From Sphingobacteriales bacterium (GTDB lineage: Bacteria > Bacteroidota > Bacteroidia > Chitinophagales > Chitinophagaceae): a stretch of 64,000 nucleotides of DNA. Shown one piece after another: positions 50,675 to 60,858 of this stretch. Under the pieces are notes generated by a model that ran no database searches, had not been told where the DNA came from, and saw only the letters and a list, made by a program, of their open reading frames with translations. How positions within the stretch are numbered: the first letter of the stretch is position 1; each line of letters begins with the position of its first letter. The position numbers were made by a program, and so were the translations under genes. The stretch spans positions 1-64,000 of the forward strand of contig JAIXSZ010000010.1 of the NCBI GenBank assembly GCA_027484425.1, written 5' to 3'.

Positions 50675-50708
50675 TGTGATAATTACTAGATGAAATTACT
50701 CTTTTCTT

Positions 50709-52337
50709 TTAAAACTTTAGCCTTAAACCTCCATAAATATTGAAACCATATACTTCATATCCTTGCCAGCGTTGGTATTTCGAGTTCAATAAATTATTAA
50801 TCTGCACAAAAGCCGAGAGTCGGGGAATAATAGCATATTCTGCATTTAAGCCAATATCTGCTATTGTTTTGAGTTTCACCGCATTGAATGCAGTGTCTCG
50901 GGCGTTGATACCACCTAAAATATAAGTATAAGCAGAAAGGTTTAGCTTGGAAGTGGGAGACACTGTAACATCGGCCTTGATGCGTGTGGTAGGTTCATGC
51001 CATACATGTTGGTCTGTACTATTGTAAAAGCTGTAGAAGTCAGCATTTGCGCCGATTGACCATTTTCCTGCCATTTGATACCTAGCACCAAACTGAAAGG
51101 AAAGTGCTTTGACGTTTTGATAGAGTACATAGAATTCTTTTTGGTCGCCAGTGTCGTTCAGAAAGGTGGGCATGTCAAAACAATTCCACCAACTTACCTT
51201 ACCTGACCACGAAATATGATTACCTACATTGCCCTCCAAGTGTGCATATATTTCATCTTTTCGGGTTTGTATTACCTGATAATTGCTTAGCATGTAAGGG
51301 TTTTCGGTAGTCAGTTGTTCGTAGGTGTTTTGCCTTAGAGTAGCATTCCAGCCTAAAGTTGCCCTCATGTCAAAGTCGGGAATGGTATAGGTGGCGACAA
51401 GGTCTGGTAAGAAGTAGGTGCTGCCATCTTTGCCTAGTGCGAAGCCAGCTAATGCATGTCCTTTAAATCTTTTGGTGTTGACCCGCACGCCGGGCGCACC
51501 CATTATATAATTATTGGCAGTAGTGATGGAGTCAGCTTTGTAGCTAGTGAGCATACCAGATATGCCCATATATAGGTCCAGATTTTTGTTGATGCGGTAG
51601 GCTATAGGTGCATTTAAACCCAGTGAAATTTCGGAGGTATTGTATCTGGCGCCATAATAAGAGCCACTAATACTTGGATGGTAATAAAGGCGCGTGCTAG
51701 TATCTTTATTGTTGTTGAGGTCTGCTGCTAGTTTTATCGAGGTATAAGTTTGTCGAACATCTTCTTTTTCGTAGTTATACAAAGTATTGTTGTAGCCATA
51801 GTAGTAGTACCGGTTGCGAGCAGCAGCTACTGCGGCATGAAGATCATTTTTTTCGTTGTAGAGCGTCCCTTCTGCATCGATACCAGAAAGTGAAGATATT
51901 TGATTCTTCAACTTGCCTTTTTGTGAAAGATGGTGAAGGTGTATGGCTGTTTCAAAATTATCTCCACGCAGGCTTCCTATGCCAGCATCTAAGTAAGCAG
52001 TAGATACATTTCCTCCACCAGCTTTAACATAGTTGGGGAAAGTGGTATCTGCAATAGTTTTACCCAATGCTAGGGGACGCAGCGGTTGTGAACGATAAGT
52101 ATAATAGAGTGTTTGTTGAGGCACCTCAAAGCTGAGAGAGGGCAACGATGTATCTACTGGGGGTAGCTGAGGTTTCCATTCTGGTTTCCTCGATTGTTTT
52201 ACTTTGGGTTTGTATGACTGTAGTACTTCAATGGTAGAACCCTTGAGCACAGTATCTGTGCCTGGTGCTCTGCGCTGAGCCACAGCAGTGAAACCTGGAG
52301 CAAGCAATGCTATTATAAAAAGAGGATTTACCTTCAT
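50709..52337 (-). CDS. Plug-less outer-membrane beta-barrel protein
   Basis: A 542-aa exported protein with signal peptide (to about residue 20) and a short N-terminal segment (VLKGSTIEVLQSYKPKVKQS), then alternating amphipathic strands to the C-terminus (ends YGFNIYGGLRLKF, a typical outer-membrane terminal strand). It resembles the barrel of TonB receptors without a plug or carboxypeptidase-like domain. It is 10 bp from the TPR gene and probably part of a complex with it. Confidence 0.78.
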   Translation of the reverse strand: MKVNPLFIIALLAPGFTAVAQRRAPGTDTVLKGSTIEVLQSYKPKVKQSRKPEWKPQLPPVDTSLPSLSFEVPQQTLYYTYRSQPLRPLALGKTIADTTFPNYVKAGGGNVSTAYLDAGIGSLRGDNFETAIHLHHLSQKGKLKNQISSLSGIDAEGTLYNEKNDLHAAVAAARNRYYYYGYNNTLYNYEKEDVRQTYTSIKLAADLNNNKDTSTRLYYHPSISGSYYGARYNTSEISLGLNAPIAYRINKNLDLYMGISGMLTSYKADSITTANNYIMGAPGVRVNTKRFKGHALAGFALGKDGSTYFLPDLVATYTIPDFDMRATLGWNATLRQNTYEQLTTENPYMLSNYQVIQTRKDEIYAHLEGNVGNHISWSGKVSWWNCFDMPTFLNDTGDQKEFYVLYQNVKALSFQFGARYQMAGKWSIGANADFYSFYNSTDQHVWHEPTTRIKADVTVSPTSKLNLSAYTYILGGINARDTAFNAVKLKTIADIGLNAEYAIIPRLSAFVQINNLLNSKYQRWQGYEVYGFNIYGGLRLKF

Positions 52338-52347
52338 GTTTTTTGGT

Positions 52348-55300
52348 TTATTCTTCCGACAATTTACTTTGTCGCTTTTCAGATGATTTAACTTCTTCCA
52401 GTTTTTTAGCAGCTTCTTGTTTCAGGTCTGAAGATTTTGTGTTCTTCACAATACTTTGCAGCAATGCTTTAGCGTTGAAATAGTCATTTTGTTTCACAAG
52501 AATGTCAGCTAGAAGAATATAAGATTTTCCGACCCACAAGTCATATCCTGCCGAAAGACGGATTGTTTCGCTTGCTGCGGCCTCGGCTTCTTTAAGTTTG
52601 TCTTGAGTAGACAACACTTCAGCAATTCTATATCTCGACTCTGCGGCAATCTCGCCATTTCTATTACCAGAAAGTTCTGTGAATGATGCAATAGCTTCAT
52701 CTGACTTTCCTGCAATTTGCAATGATCTTGCTTTGTAGAATTTTGCTTCGTTGGCTACGTCTACAGATAGGCTATTTAGTGCCATCAGAGAATCGGCATA
52801 CAGGCTACATTCAGTATTTCGGGAAGTGTAGTGACTACTTTTCATGAGTCCACGATAAACCATTTCCAAAGAACTGTTATCGGAAATATTGCTTCTGAGC
52901 GTTGTGTATAATGTAAACGCCTGCTCATAATCTTTCAACTCCATGGCAATCATCGCATTCCGCTTGGCGCTGCTTTCAGAGAAGTCGTTCCAGGGGGTAG
53001 CCAGTACTTTATTGAAGCTGATGCGTGCCTCAGTATATTTTTTTAGTTTGTAGTTACTTTCACCCAGATAATAGTTAGCCTTAACCGAGAAAATACCATT
53101 GGGGTAGAAATTTACATATTCTCCAAAAGCTTTTCGAGCATTGTCCCATTTGCCAGCTGCATATTGTGCTTCACCCGCAGCGTAATAGGTGGAATCGAGC
53201 GAGCTGCTATCGGCAGAGGGTAGGTTATTATCGCGCAGCAAGTCGGCATATTTACCCGGCTGGTTGTTTTGGATATACAGACCTTTTAATGATTCTAGTG
53301 CTGCAAACCTTTCTTCCGAGCCTTGGTAGTATGCAACAACACGTTTGTAGGCATCGATAGCTTTGCTAATGTCGTTTTGCTGTTGATGAATAAAGGCCAT
53401 TTTCATCAGAGCTTTGGGCGCTAAGTTGCCGTCAGCACCTGAGTCTGCTATTTGTTTGAACGACTTGAGTGCTAAAGAGAAATTTTCTTGCTCGAGATAT
53501 GTAAGGGCTATTTCATAGCGTGCACCACTAGAGTAGATAGATGGAGTAGATGCATTGGCTATAGACTGTAGCAGTTCTATTTTTTCCTCACCTCTGTTTT
53601 GAAGTCCTAGTAAAATACCTTTTTGATATCGGGCATACTCTGCATCTACGCCACCAGCAGCAATAATTTTATCATAAAGAGCAGTCGCTTTTGCATAATT
53701 TTTTTGTAGAAAAACTGCATCAGCTTCTAGTACTGCGGCTACAGTGGCAGTGTGTCTGTCGCCAGAGCGCGCTAGTTGAGCTTGGTTAAAATAGTCTTGT
53801 GCAGCAACATAGTTGCCGGTTTCCATAGCGGCATGGCCCATGTTGAGATAGGCATGCTGAATTGTGGCTTGAGGACTCATTTTTTCAATGATAGCGGTGT
53901 TGCCGTTTCTGCTTATAAAGTTTTGAGAATAGGTTATAGCTTCAGTGTATCGCTGTTGCTGATAGGCTATTTCTCCTCGCCAGAAGTAGGCTGCTTTTTC
54001 GTATTCAGGATTTACTGGATTACTTAGAGATTTTTCTAAATTCTCATCTGCACTATATAGTTCTCCTTTTCTGAACTGCTGCACACCGTAGCCGTAAGTA
54101 GCTTTCTGATATACACTCCAGTATTCTCTGTCCTTTACGTTTACTTCGCTTAGCTGTTTAAGGGCGGCAGAGTAGTTATTTGTTTTTATCAGCAGATCGG
54201 ATGTTAGTGTTTTGGCTTCGTCTCTGAAAGCAGATTGCGGAAAGGAGTTGATAAGAACGGACAATTGTCTCAGCGCCTCATCTTTGTTTCCTGTTTCGTA
54301 ACTCAACCTAGCGTACAATATCATCGCAGCTTCCTGTTGAGATGTATTGTAGTTCATATCTGCGCAGAGACCAAAAGCATTACGAGCACTATTTTTATCA
54401 CCAGTTTTCAGGTAGCAGTCGCCCAATAGGTACATCGATGTTTGTCCTAGTGAATCTTTAGAATTGCTGAGCATTTTGAATTTTTCTGTAGCATTCTTCC
54501 ATTCATTTAGTCTGTAGTAGCAATAGGCTATTTTGTACAAGTTGTCTTTACCTATTCTTTTTACGTTTTTATAGTAGTACTCAAAGTATGGCTTTGCTTC
54601 TTTGTATTTCTGGTCTTCGAAGTAGCATTGACCAGCGAGAAGATGCAGTTCATTATGATAATAGCTTTTTACTTTACTCTTAATGAGTTGTTCGCTTTGC
54701 TGCAATGCTTTTGATCTGTCACCTTTGAAGTAATTAATTTCGGCAATGTAGTAGGGGACAATTGTATTGTATTCTTTTTCTTCCTTTATGAGGTCGAAAC
54801 TTATTAATGCTTCAGTGTAGTTGTTCTCGTTGTAGCACAGCAGACCATAGTAATAGTTGCCAGCTATGTAGTATTTACTATCCTTGATATCCTTGATAGC
54901 AGAGAATAAAGGTTTCGCTTTGTCAAATTGTTTGTTGTTGAAATAGCTGTAAGCTAGTTCGAATTTTTGATCGCTTATCTCTTGATTATCTAGATTGTAT
55001 ATACCGGCAGATTCGTAATAGGCTATTGCTTTAGCAAAATTGTCTTGTCTAAAGTAGTATTGCGCCAAACCGAAGGATAAACGCTGCACTAATGCAAGAT
55101 TAGTAAGGTCTTCAAGTGTTTTGATAGCATATATTTCAGCGTCCTGCTGGTTGTCTTTGAGTCGGGCAAGCGATTTAGTGAATTTTGCTATTTCATCATC
55201 GGTAGCGTTGGTAGATCCAATTTTTTCTCTGTTTGTTTGCTGATAGGCTTTAGCAGCTTGAGCAGACTGACCATAATGACCTTGTTTGAAAAGTTCATCG

Positions 55301-55428
55301 GACAATGTGATATGGCTGTGTGCAGGTGCAGCAGAAATGTGTACCTGTGCGTGAGCTGGGGAGTATGAACTAACTCCGGCAGCACAAGCAATAGTGAACA
55401 GATAATATTTTTGGTTTTTCAGGCTCAT
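52348..55428 (-). CDS. Large exported TPR protein
   Basis: A 1026-aa protein with a signal sequence (ending near SPAHAQ) and about twenty tetratricopeptide repeats along its length (for example LSFGLAQYYFRQDNFAKAIA, KIAYCYYRLNEWKNATEKFK, AQYAAGKWDNARKAFGEYVN, IAEVLSTQDKLKEAEAAASE). It is probably a periplasmic scaffold. It is 10 bp from genes on both sides, between a TonB receptor and a barrel protein. Confidence 0.9.
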   Translation of the reverse strand: MSLKNQKYYLFTIACAAGVSSYSPAHAQVHISAAPAHSHITLSDELFKQGHYGQSAQAAKAYQQTNREKIGSTNATDDEIAKFTKSLARLKDNQQDAEIYAIKTLEDLTNLALVQRLSFGLAQYYFRQDNFAKAIAYYESAGIYNLDNQEISDQKFELAYSYFNNKQFDKAKPLFSAIKDIKDSKYYIAGNYYYGLLCYNENNYTEALISFDLIKEEKEYNTIVPYYIAEINYFKGDRSKALQQSEQLIKSKVKSYYHNELHLLAGQCYFEDQKYKEAKPYFEYYYKNVKRIGKDNLYKIAYCYYRLNEWKNATEKFKMLSNSKDSLGQTSMYLLGDCYLKTGDKNSARNAFGLCADMNYNTSQQEAAMILYARLSYETGNKDEALRQLSVLINSFPQSAFRDEAKTLTSDLLIKTNNYSAALKQLSEVNVKDREYWSVYQKATYGYGVQQFRKGELYSADENLEKSLSNPVNPEYEKAAYFWRGEIAYQQQRYTEAITYSQNFISRNGNTAIIEKMSPQATIQHAYLNMGHAAMETGNYVAAQDYFNQAQLARSGDRHTATVAAVLEADAVFLQKNYAKATALYDKIIAAGGVDAEYARYQKGILLGLQNRGEEKIELLQSIANASTPSIYSSGARYEIALTYLEQENFSLALKSFKQIADSGADGNLAPKALMKMAFIHQQQNDISKAIDAYKRVVAYYQGSEERFAALESLKGLYIQNNQPGKYADLLRDNNLPSADSSSLDSTYYAAGEAQYAAGKWDNARKAFGEYVNFYPNGIFSVKANYYLGESNYKLKKYTEARISFNKVLATPWNDFSESSAKRNAMIAMELKDYEQAFTLYTTLRSNISDNSSLEMVYRGLMKSSHYTSRNTECSLYADSLMALNSLSVDVANEAKFYKARSLQIAGKSDEAIASFTELSGNRNGEIAAESRYRIAEVLSTQDKLKEAEAAASETIRLSAGYDLWVGKSYILLADILVKQNDYFNAKALLQSIVKNTKSSDLKQEAAKKLEEVKSSEKRQSKLSEE

Positions 55429-55437
55429 TTATTGCTT

Positions 55438-57774
55438 TTAGAAGCTCCAAGTAAGGTTGAAGCTCGGGAAAAATGGCAATTGGTATTTTTTTACGTTAGT
55501 TATACGATCTACGTAAAATATATTTTGACGATTGTACGTATTCGTGATTGCAAAGGTTGCATCCAATTTTGATCTCTCTGACAACATGAATTGTTTTTTA
55601 ACTGAGAAGTCTAGGCGATGAAAATAAGACAGTCGTCCACCGTTGATATCATTTGCAAAAACAATGCCAATGTTGCCATTTTGCAAAAGAGGATTTGTGT
55701 TCAAACCGCTGGCGGATAGGTTGTTGTTTTCATAAAAACCTTGAGTTTGAGTAAATGGGAATGGTGCACGAACATTGAAACGTGTAGAGATATCCCAGTC
55801 TTTTTTGCGACCAGCAGTGTAAGAAGCTACTATGTTGGCATTAAATCTGGTGTCAAATGGGGTGGGGTAGGTTTGTTTGTTGCCTTTGGCATCTATGCCT
55901 GTGTAGTTGACCATTTGGTAACCCATGGCTGCCCAAAGATATACCCTGTCTCTACTGTACTTGGCAGATAGATCTATACCACTGGCAAGACCTGTAGATG
56001 CCACAAAATCAGGGTCTTGAGTTTTTGTTTTGTTTCTGTTCAGCTCGTTAACTTGTCCGAAATACTTGATCCATGGTTCTACGTTAAGCTCTACACGGTC
56101 GATATCTATTTCGATACCAGCTACACCATGATAAGATTTCTGAAGGTTAGATTTTACTAATTCACCATCTGGATTTCTGATTTGCTGATCTGGACTGAGC
56201 AAGAAACCGGAGAATAGATTAACAATATCGATGTCAGATTTAGTGCTCACAATGTTTTGAGAGTAGATGCCACCCGCAGCCTTAATACGCACAGAGTTAG
56301 AAGCATTGTACTTGAGACCTAAACGTGGTTCGGGAGAAAAGCGATTGATTTCGGAATAATACTGGAAACGCAGACTAGGTTCAAATATTAGTTTGCTATT
56401 GATGTTTTGACGGTACATGAAATACAAAGAAGCGATAGTGCTTTGACGGTCTTGAGTGGTGCCAATGCCCGCTCCGCTGTAATAGCTTAGTGAAGTATTC
56501 ATGCCATTGATTTCTACGCCGTATTTAAGTTGGCTATAGTTAGGCAAAAAGTAGGTGAAATTGATAGCAGCTTCAAAGCCTCCTATTTGGCTAGTGCGTG
56601 GCAGTGTATCTGTGCCGGTAGAGAGTTTGTCTAACTGTATGTTGTATTTGGAGTATGCAAATTTACCGTCGATAAGAGCGGAAGTACTAGCCGGAGATAC
56701 AACGAACGTAGCGCCACCACCTGTTGTTTTCCATTTATAATCAGCAATTTTAGAGCCTGTAGAATCATCTAACAGATTGGCGCGGTCATCAAAATTGAAA
56801 CCGAAGAGGTTTAGTTTAGAACCGTTATCGCCGTTGAAGGTGACTTTGCCGTACAGATCTCTGAATTCGAAAGGAAGACCGCTAGAAAACGGCTCACCAA
56901 GACCACCATAAATAGCTTTAGAAGTTTCAGAAAGGTAGCTTTGTTTTGCAGTAAGCAGGTAGGTGATACCAGCACCATTGTCTTTTTTAGATTTCAACAG
57001 AGGACCTTCGAGCATAGCTCTAGTCATAATAGGGGAGGATGAGATAAGACCCGAAGTTCTATTTTTGTTACCGTCGCGTGTGTGAACATCTACGATGGCA
57101 GCTGTACGGTTGCCGTATTGAGCGCTAAAGCCTGCAGTGTAGACATCTACGTTACGAATAGCTTCTGTTTCGAAAACTGAAAAGAGACCGATGGAGTGAA
57201 ACGGGTTATAAATAGTAACGCCATCTAAATAAATGCCCACCTGAGATGGTGAGCCACCTCTAATGTATAGCTGACCGCCTTGGTCGCCAGTGAAAACAAC
57301 CCCAGGTATAACCTGAAGGTATTGTGCTAAATCTGGTTCACCTCCGGAGCTAGGTAACATTTTTAGTTGTCTTGGCGTAACGGTAGTTACACCAGTGTTA
57401 ATTCTGGTGATTTTTTCTGTTTTTCTGCCAGATACTTCAATACCTTTTAACTCTACTTCCTTTCGAGTGAGAAATATATTTTTAGTAACTATTGATTCGG
57501 CCAAAAGGTTAACATTAGTAATGCTGCTGTCGTAACCAACGGAGGTTACTAACAGCGTGTAGCTACCTGGAGCCAATGATATAGAGAAGTATCCATTTAC
57601 ATCTGTTTGTACACCGGTTTTAGCATTCACTACAGATACATTGGTATATATCATAGGTTCGCCGGTTTTTTTGTCGTACACAAAACCTTTGATAGTACCA
57701 TTAGTGCTTTGTGCACTAACTAGAAAGGGAAATAGTAAGAAAAAAGCTGCCAACAGGCATATGCTTTTGCGCAT
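55438..57774 (-). CDS. TonB-dependent receptor with CarboxypepD-like domain
   Basis: A 778-aa outer-membrane receptor. Signal peptide, then a carboxypeptidase-D regulatory-like domain (GTIKGFVYDKKTGEPMIYTN, SVGYDSSITNVNL) at about 25-110, a plug domain (VTPRQLKMLPSSGGEPDLAQ, YIRGGSPSQVGIYLDGVTIY) at about 130-240, and a C-terminal barrel. No SusD partner is adjacent; instead the TPR and barrel genes follow. First gene of the operon. Confidence 0.93.
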   Translation of the reverse strand: MRKSICLLAAFFLLFPFLVSAQSTNGTIKGFVYDKKTGEPMIYTNVSVVNAKTGVQTDVNGYFSISLAPGSYTLLVTSVGYDSSITNVNLLAESIVTKNIFLTRKEVELKGIEVSGRKTEKITRINTGVTTVTPRQLKMLPSSGGEPDLAQYLQVIPGVVFTGDQGGQLYIRGGSPSQVGIYLDGVTIYNPFHSIGLFSVFETEAIRNVDVYTAGFSAQYGNRTAAIVDVHTRDGNKNRTSGLISSSPIMTRAMLEGPLLKSKKDNGAGITYLLTAKQSYLSETSKAIYGGLGEPFSSGLPFEFRDLYGKVTFNGDNGSKLNLFGFNFDDRANLLDDSTGSKIADYKWKTTGGGATFVVSPASTSALIDGKFAYSKYNIQLDKLSTGTDTLPRTSQIGGFEAAINFTYFLPNYSQLKYGVEINGMNTSLSYYSGAGIGTTQDRQSTIASLYFMYRQNINSKLIFEPSLRFQYYSEINRFSPEPRLGLKYNASNSVRIKAAGGIYSQNIVSTKSDIDIVNLFSGFLLSPDQQIRNPDGELVKSNLQKSYHGVAGIEIDIDRVELNVEPWIKYFGQVNELNRNKTKTQDPDFVASTGLASGIDLSAKYSRDRVYLWAAMGYQMVNYTGIDAKGNKQTYPTPFDTRFNANIVASYTAGRKKDWDISTRFNVRAPFPFTQTQGFYENNNLSASGLNTNPLLQNGNIGIVFANDINGGRLSYFHRLDFSVKKQFMLSERSKLDATFAITNTYNRQNIFYVDRITNVKKYQLPFFPSFNLTWSF

Positions 57775-57844
57775 AGAAATGAGTTTTTAAAATTTTATAA
57801 TAAGCGGCGATTATCTCTTATGAGGAGAAATGTTAAAAGTGCAA

Positions 57845-57875
57845 CAAAGATAGGGATTACGCTATTGGATACAAA
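57845..57875 (-). promoter_or_regulatory. Promoter of the envelope operon
   Basis: On the minus strand: TTTG (57872-57875), a 19-bp spacer and TATCTTTG (57845-57852), about 70 nt before the receptor start. A good full match to the Bacteroidota promoter. Confidence 0.65.
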
Positions 57876-57933
57876 TCCTATAATTTTGTGAAATTTTCGA
57901 TTTGTACAAATAGTGTAAGGTAGTTTTAATAAA

Positions 57934-58920
57934 CTACTGGATGTTTAATTGTTTAAAGTACTCTACTGTTATTTTCAATCCGTCCATGAATTGTTGTGTA
58001 GGAATGTAGCCCAAAAGGGTGTTTGCCTTGTTAATGTTAGCTAGTGAATCTCTAATATCTCCTGCTCTTGGTTCTCGATAGGTGGCGGCATGGTTTATGC
58101 CCAGCATAGATGCGATAGATTCATAAAGAAAGTTCACGGTGAAGTTGTTGCCAGTAGCGACATTGTATGCCTGGCCAAACGAAAGTGGATTGGAAGATAA
58201 CATAGCCCTGATGTTTGCCTGAACAGCATTGGCAACGTAGGTGAAGTCTCTGGTTTGTAATCCGTCTCCATTGATGTAAACGGGCGTGCGATTGAGAATG
58301 CCTGTAACAAATAATGGAATAACAGCGGCATAAGGACCGTTGGGGTCTTGTCGTTGACCAAATACATTAAAGTATCTAAGTCCTGCTACATTCATTCCAT
58401 AAAGTTTATGGAATACATTAGCATACAATTCATTGGTCATTTTGGTAACAGCGTAAGGCGATAGTAAATTGCCAGTTCTGCTTTCTATTTTGGGTAGGTT
58501 TGGTTCATCGCCATATACTGACGATGAAGAAGCATAAACGAAAGTAGTGACACCTGCATTTTTGGCTGCGGTAATCATATTGACAAAACCACCAACATTC
58601 ACTTCATTGCTAGTGATGGGGTCTTTGACCGACCTGGGTACAGAACCTAATGCGGCTTGGTGTGTGACATAGTGGATATCAACACATGCTTTTTCACAGG
58701 TGGCGGTATCTCTGATGTCGCCCAGCATGAATTCGTAATTTGGGTGTTGTGAAAACAAGGCTACATTGGACTGAAGACCTGTGGATAGATTGTCGAGCAC
58801 CCGAACTTTTCCAGCACCACTTTTGAGCAGGTAATCTACTATGTGTGAGCCAATGAAACCGGCACCACCTGTGACTAGAAAAGTTTTTTTAGAAATGTCT
58901 GTACTATGAAAGGTAGTCAT
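57934..58920 (-). CDS. UDP-hexose 4-epimerase, WbpP/TviC-like
   Basis: A 328-aa extended short-chain dehydrogenase. NAD-binding GxxGxxG is GGAGFIGSH; the catalytic site has SSSSVYGD (Ser/Thr) and YAVTK (YxxxK). The ALGSVPRSVKDPITSNEVNV and RYFNVFGQRQDPNGPYAAVI segments are those of WbpP/TviC-type UDP-GlcNAc(A) 4-epimerases used for surface polysaccharides. The nearby glycosyltransferase and rfb genes agree. Confidence 0.88.
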   Translation of the reverse strand: MTTFHSTDISKKTFLVTGGAGFIGSHIVDYLLKSGAGKVRVLDNLSTGLQSNVALFSQHPNYEFMLGDIRDTATCEKACVDIHYVTHQAALGSVPRSVKDPITSNEVNVGGFVNMITAAKNAGVTTFVYASSSSVYGDEPNLPKIESRTGNLLSPYAVTKMTNELYANVFHKLYGMNVAGLRYFNVFGQRQDPNGPYAAVIPLFVTGILNRTPVYINGDGLQTRDFTYVANAVQANIRAMLSSNPLSFGQAYNVATGNNFTVNFLYESIASMLGINHAATYREPRAGDIRDSLANINKANTLLGYIPTQQFMDGLKITVEYFKQLNIQ

Positions 58921-59134
58921 GAGTAGTGATTGAAGAACTGGAAGTGTGTGAAAATAAGTACTAAAGAAAAAGACCGTCCTATTATGGTACGGCCTGATGT
59001 CTGAAAGATGGACCTGTAATAGTTTAAAAGTATTGTAGTGTTACTGTGGGAGGTAACCGTAATTCTTTATTAATTACTGAGTCTATTTCTTGAAAAAAAC
59101 TGGCAGACAAGAACTAAGTATTACAGAAGTAATA

Positions 59135-59251
59135 TTAATCTTTCTTTTCAGCTTTTGGAGTAGCTTTTCTTACAGTGCGTGCAAGGCGAGATTTGCCGAA
59201 GCTGCCTATAGTAATTTTACCTTTTTTGGTACGTTTGTCACCTCTTCCCAT
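59135..59251 (-). CDS. Ribosomal protein THX family
   Basis: A 38-aa basic protein, MGRGDKRTKKGKITIGSFGK followed by SRLARTVRKATPKAEKKD. It matches the small-subunit protein THX (bTHX) family: MGxGDxxTxxGKxxxGSxG. It is too short for most gene callers. The -7 element at 59288-59295 supports expression. Confidence 0.88.
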   Translation of the reverse strand: MGRGDKRTKKGKITIGSFGKSRLARTVRKATPKAEKKD

Positions 59252-59287
59252 GATTTTTTATTTTTGATGTATTATTGTGAATAATGG

Positions 59288-59295
59288 CAAAAGTA
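59288..59295 (-). promoter_or_regulatory. -7 element of the THX gene
   Basis: On the minus strand this reads TACTTTTG, 36 nt before the start codon. Confidence 0.45.
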
Positions 59296-59361
59296 AGCAA
59301 AAGAATGGATTTTTACTTATCCATTTACTGATGATTAAATTTGCGATTTATGCAATGGTAT

Positions 59362-60627
59362 TTAGTCTTTGTTCAGTGCGCCCTGATATAGTTTTCGGCT
59401 AACGTGTATGGCAGCGCTCCATAGGTATACTTTACTGACGTAGTCTCGTACATCTTGTCGTCTTTGTAGGGTGTTTTCACTAAGCCATTTCAGTGTTTCT
59501 GAGGCCTGTGTGGGTATGTGTGCGTTTTTTTGGGTGATAGTGATGCCATTTAATATCTTTCTGTCAAACATTTCGTCAGCCACACCTCCTACTTCTCGTT
59601 CAATAATTATCGGTAGCCCAGCTGCAAGATATTCGGCTATTTTTACAGGATTGGCTACTCTGTTAACCAATGTAGGTTTGCGAATAAGTATACCCGCATC
59701 GCATGCTGTGAGTGCAGCAGCTACTTCAGTTTGCTGAAAACTTTTCAAAATCACCTTATCGGGATCTATGCCAGCAGCTATTAGCATAGTTTTGATTTTG
59801 TCTATCTGCGATGAGAAAAAGGCTAGTTTTATTTTTGCATCTTTTTCAGATAGTTCTTTCATGAAGGGTATAGTAAGGTCTTCAAGGTGCTGATATGCGG
59901 CAGTGGTGCCGGAGTATACCAGTAGTAGCTCGTCGTCTTTGATTCCCCATTCTTTTCTTAATGCATTCCTTTTGTCATCGGGTGTTATCTGCGATACGCA
60001 GCAAGGTACTACAGCACACTGCTGTGTAGCGCCAATATCATTGATTAACAACGTGCGAAGCGCGTTACTGACTGTGGTCAGAGCATCTGCTTGTAGAAGG
60101 ATATCTTTTAGTCTGTTATTTAGTGATATGTATTGTTCTTTGTCGGTACCTGTGGCTAGTTCGGGGTATTCTATGCCATTTTCATATAGTTTTTCGGCAG
60201 GCCAGTAGCCTCTTACATCCATTATTACTTTGTCTTGTGGGTAGTGTTTTTTCAGTTTTAATGCCCATTCAGTGGCGTCTGTGCCTCGGCAGTGATAAAT
60301 GACGGGTGTTTTAGTACCTAGTAATGTTCTATAGAATTTCATAAGTGCCATGACAGGAAATGATTGTAACCTACTTATGCCATTTAGCATTCGTATGCGT
60401 ATGTCGGGGCACCTGATGGATAAATTTGATATAGTGCTTTGGGAGGGAATATCGATGTATTCTCTCATAGCACCTATCACCCAGGCTTCAGTTTTGTGGG
60501 GAGCATCTATACCTTTGTTGACTGCTTGGCATTGTGCCTGGTCAAATAATTGACTAGCAACAAGCGGAGTTTTGTATTCACCACCAGTGGTGATGTGAAC
60601 CAAATTATATTTTAGTGTAGAACTCAT
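59362..60627 (-). CDS. GT4-like glycosyltransferase
   Basis: A 421-aa glycosyltransferase with a GT-B fold, probably family 4. The C-terminal half has DELLLVYSGTTAAYQHLEDL (donor-binding start), VILKSFQQTEVAAALTACDA, GILIRKPTLVNRVANPVKIA and EYLAAGLPIIIEREVGGVAD, with the EYLAAG region holding the usual acidic residue. It is cytoplasmic or peripheral to the membrane and likely builds a surface polysaccharide. Acceptor and donor are unknown. Confidence 0.82.
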   Translation of the reverse strand: MSSTLKYNLVHITTGGEYKTPLVASQLFDQAQCQAVNKGIDAPHKTEAWVIGAMREYIDIPSQSTISNLSIRCPDIRIRMLNGISRLQSFPVMALMKFYRTLLGTKTPVIYHCRGTDATEWALKLKKHYPQDKVIMDVRGYWPAEKLYENGIEYPELATGTDKEQYISLNNRLKDILLQADALTTVSNALRTLLINDIGATQQCAVVPCCVSQITPDDKRNALRKEWGIKDDELLLVYSGTTAAYQHLEDLTIPFMKELSEKDAKIKLAFFSSQIDKIKTMLIAAGIDPDKVILKSFQQTEVAAALTACDAGILIRKPTLVNRVANPVKIAEYLAAGLPIIIEREVGGVADEMFDRKILNGITITQKNAHIPTQASETLKWLSENTLQRRQDVRDYVSKVYLWSAAIHVSRKLYQGALNKD

Positions 60628-60858
60628 TTTGTAAGAAAGAATAACAGCTGGGTGTAAAGTAAATAAAATCTATTGAATAGGTATGCTTACAATTGTTGAC
60701 TACCTGAGTTATCGATTGTGTGTGAAAAACGAAATGAGGTGCGATAAAGGGGATGGTTTTTGAAAAGAAAGGGGTAGTGACTATCGGTTTGTTTTCTTAG
60801 TTTTCAGAATATTCGTTTCTTTACCCTTTCAATAATCAAACACAGGTGAACAACCGAT
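60628..60858. other. Divergent intergenic region
   Basis: Separates the glycosyltransferase (-) from tmk (+). I see no repeats, hairpins or full promoter match. Confidence 0.4.
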
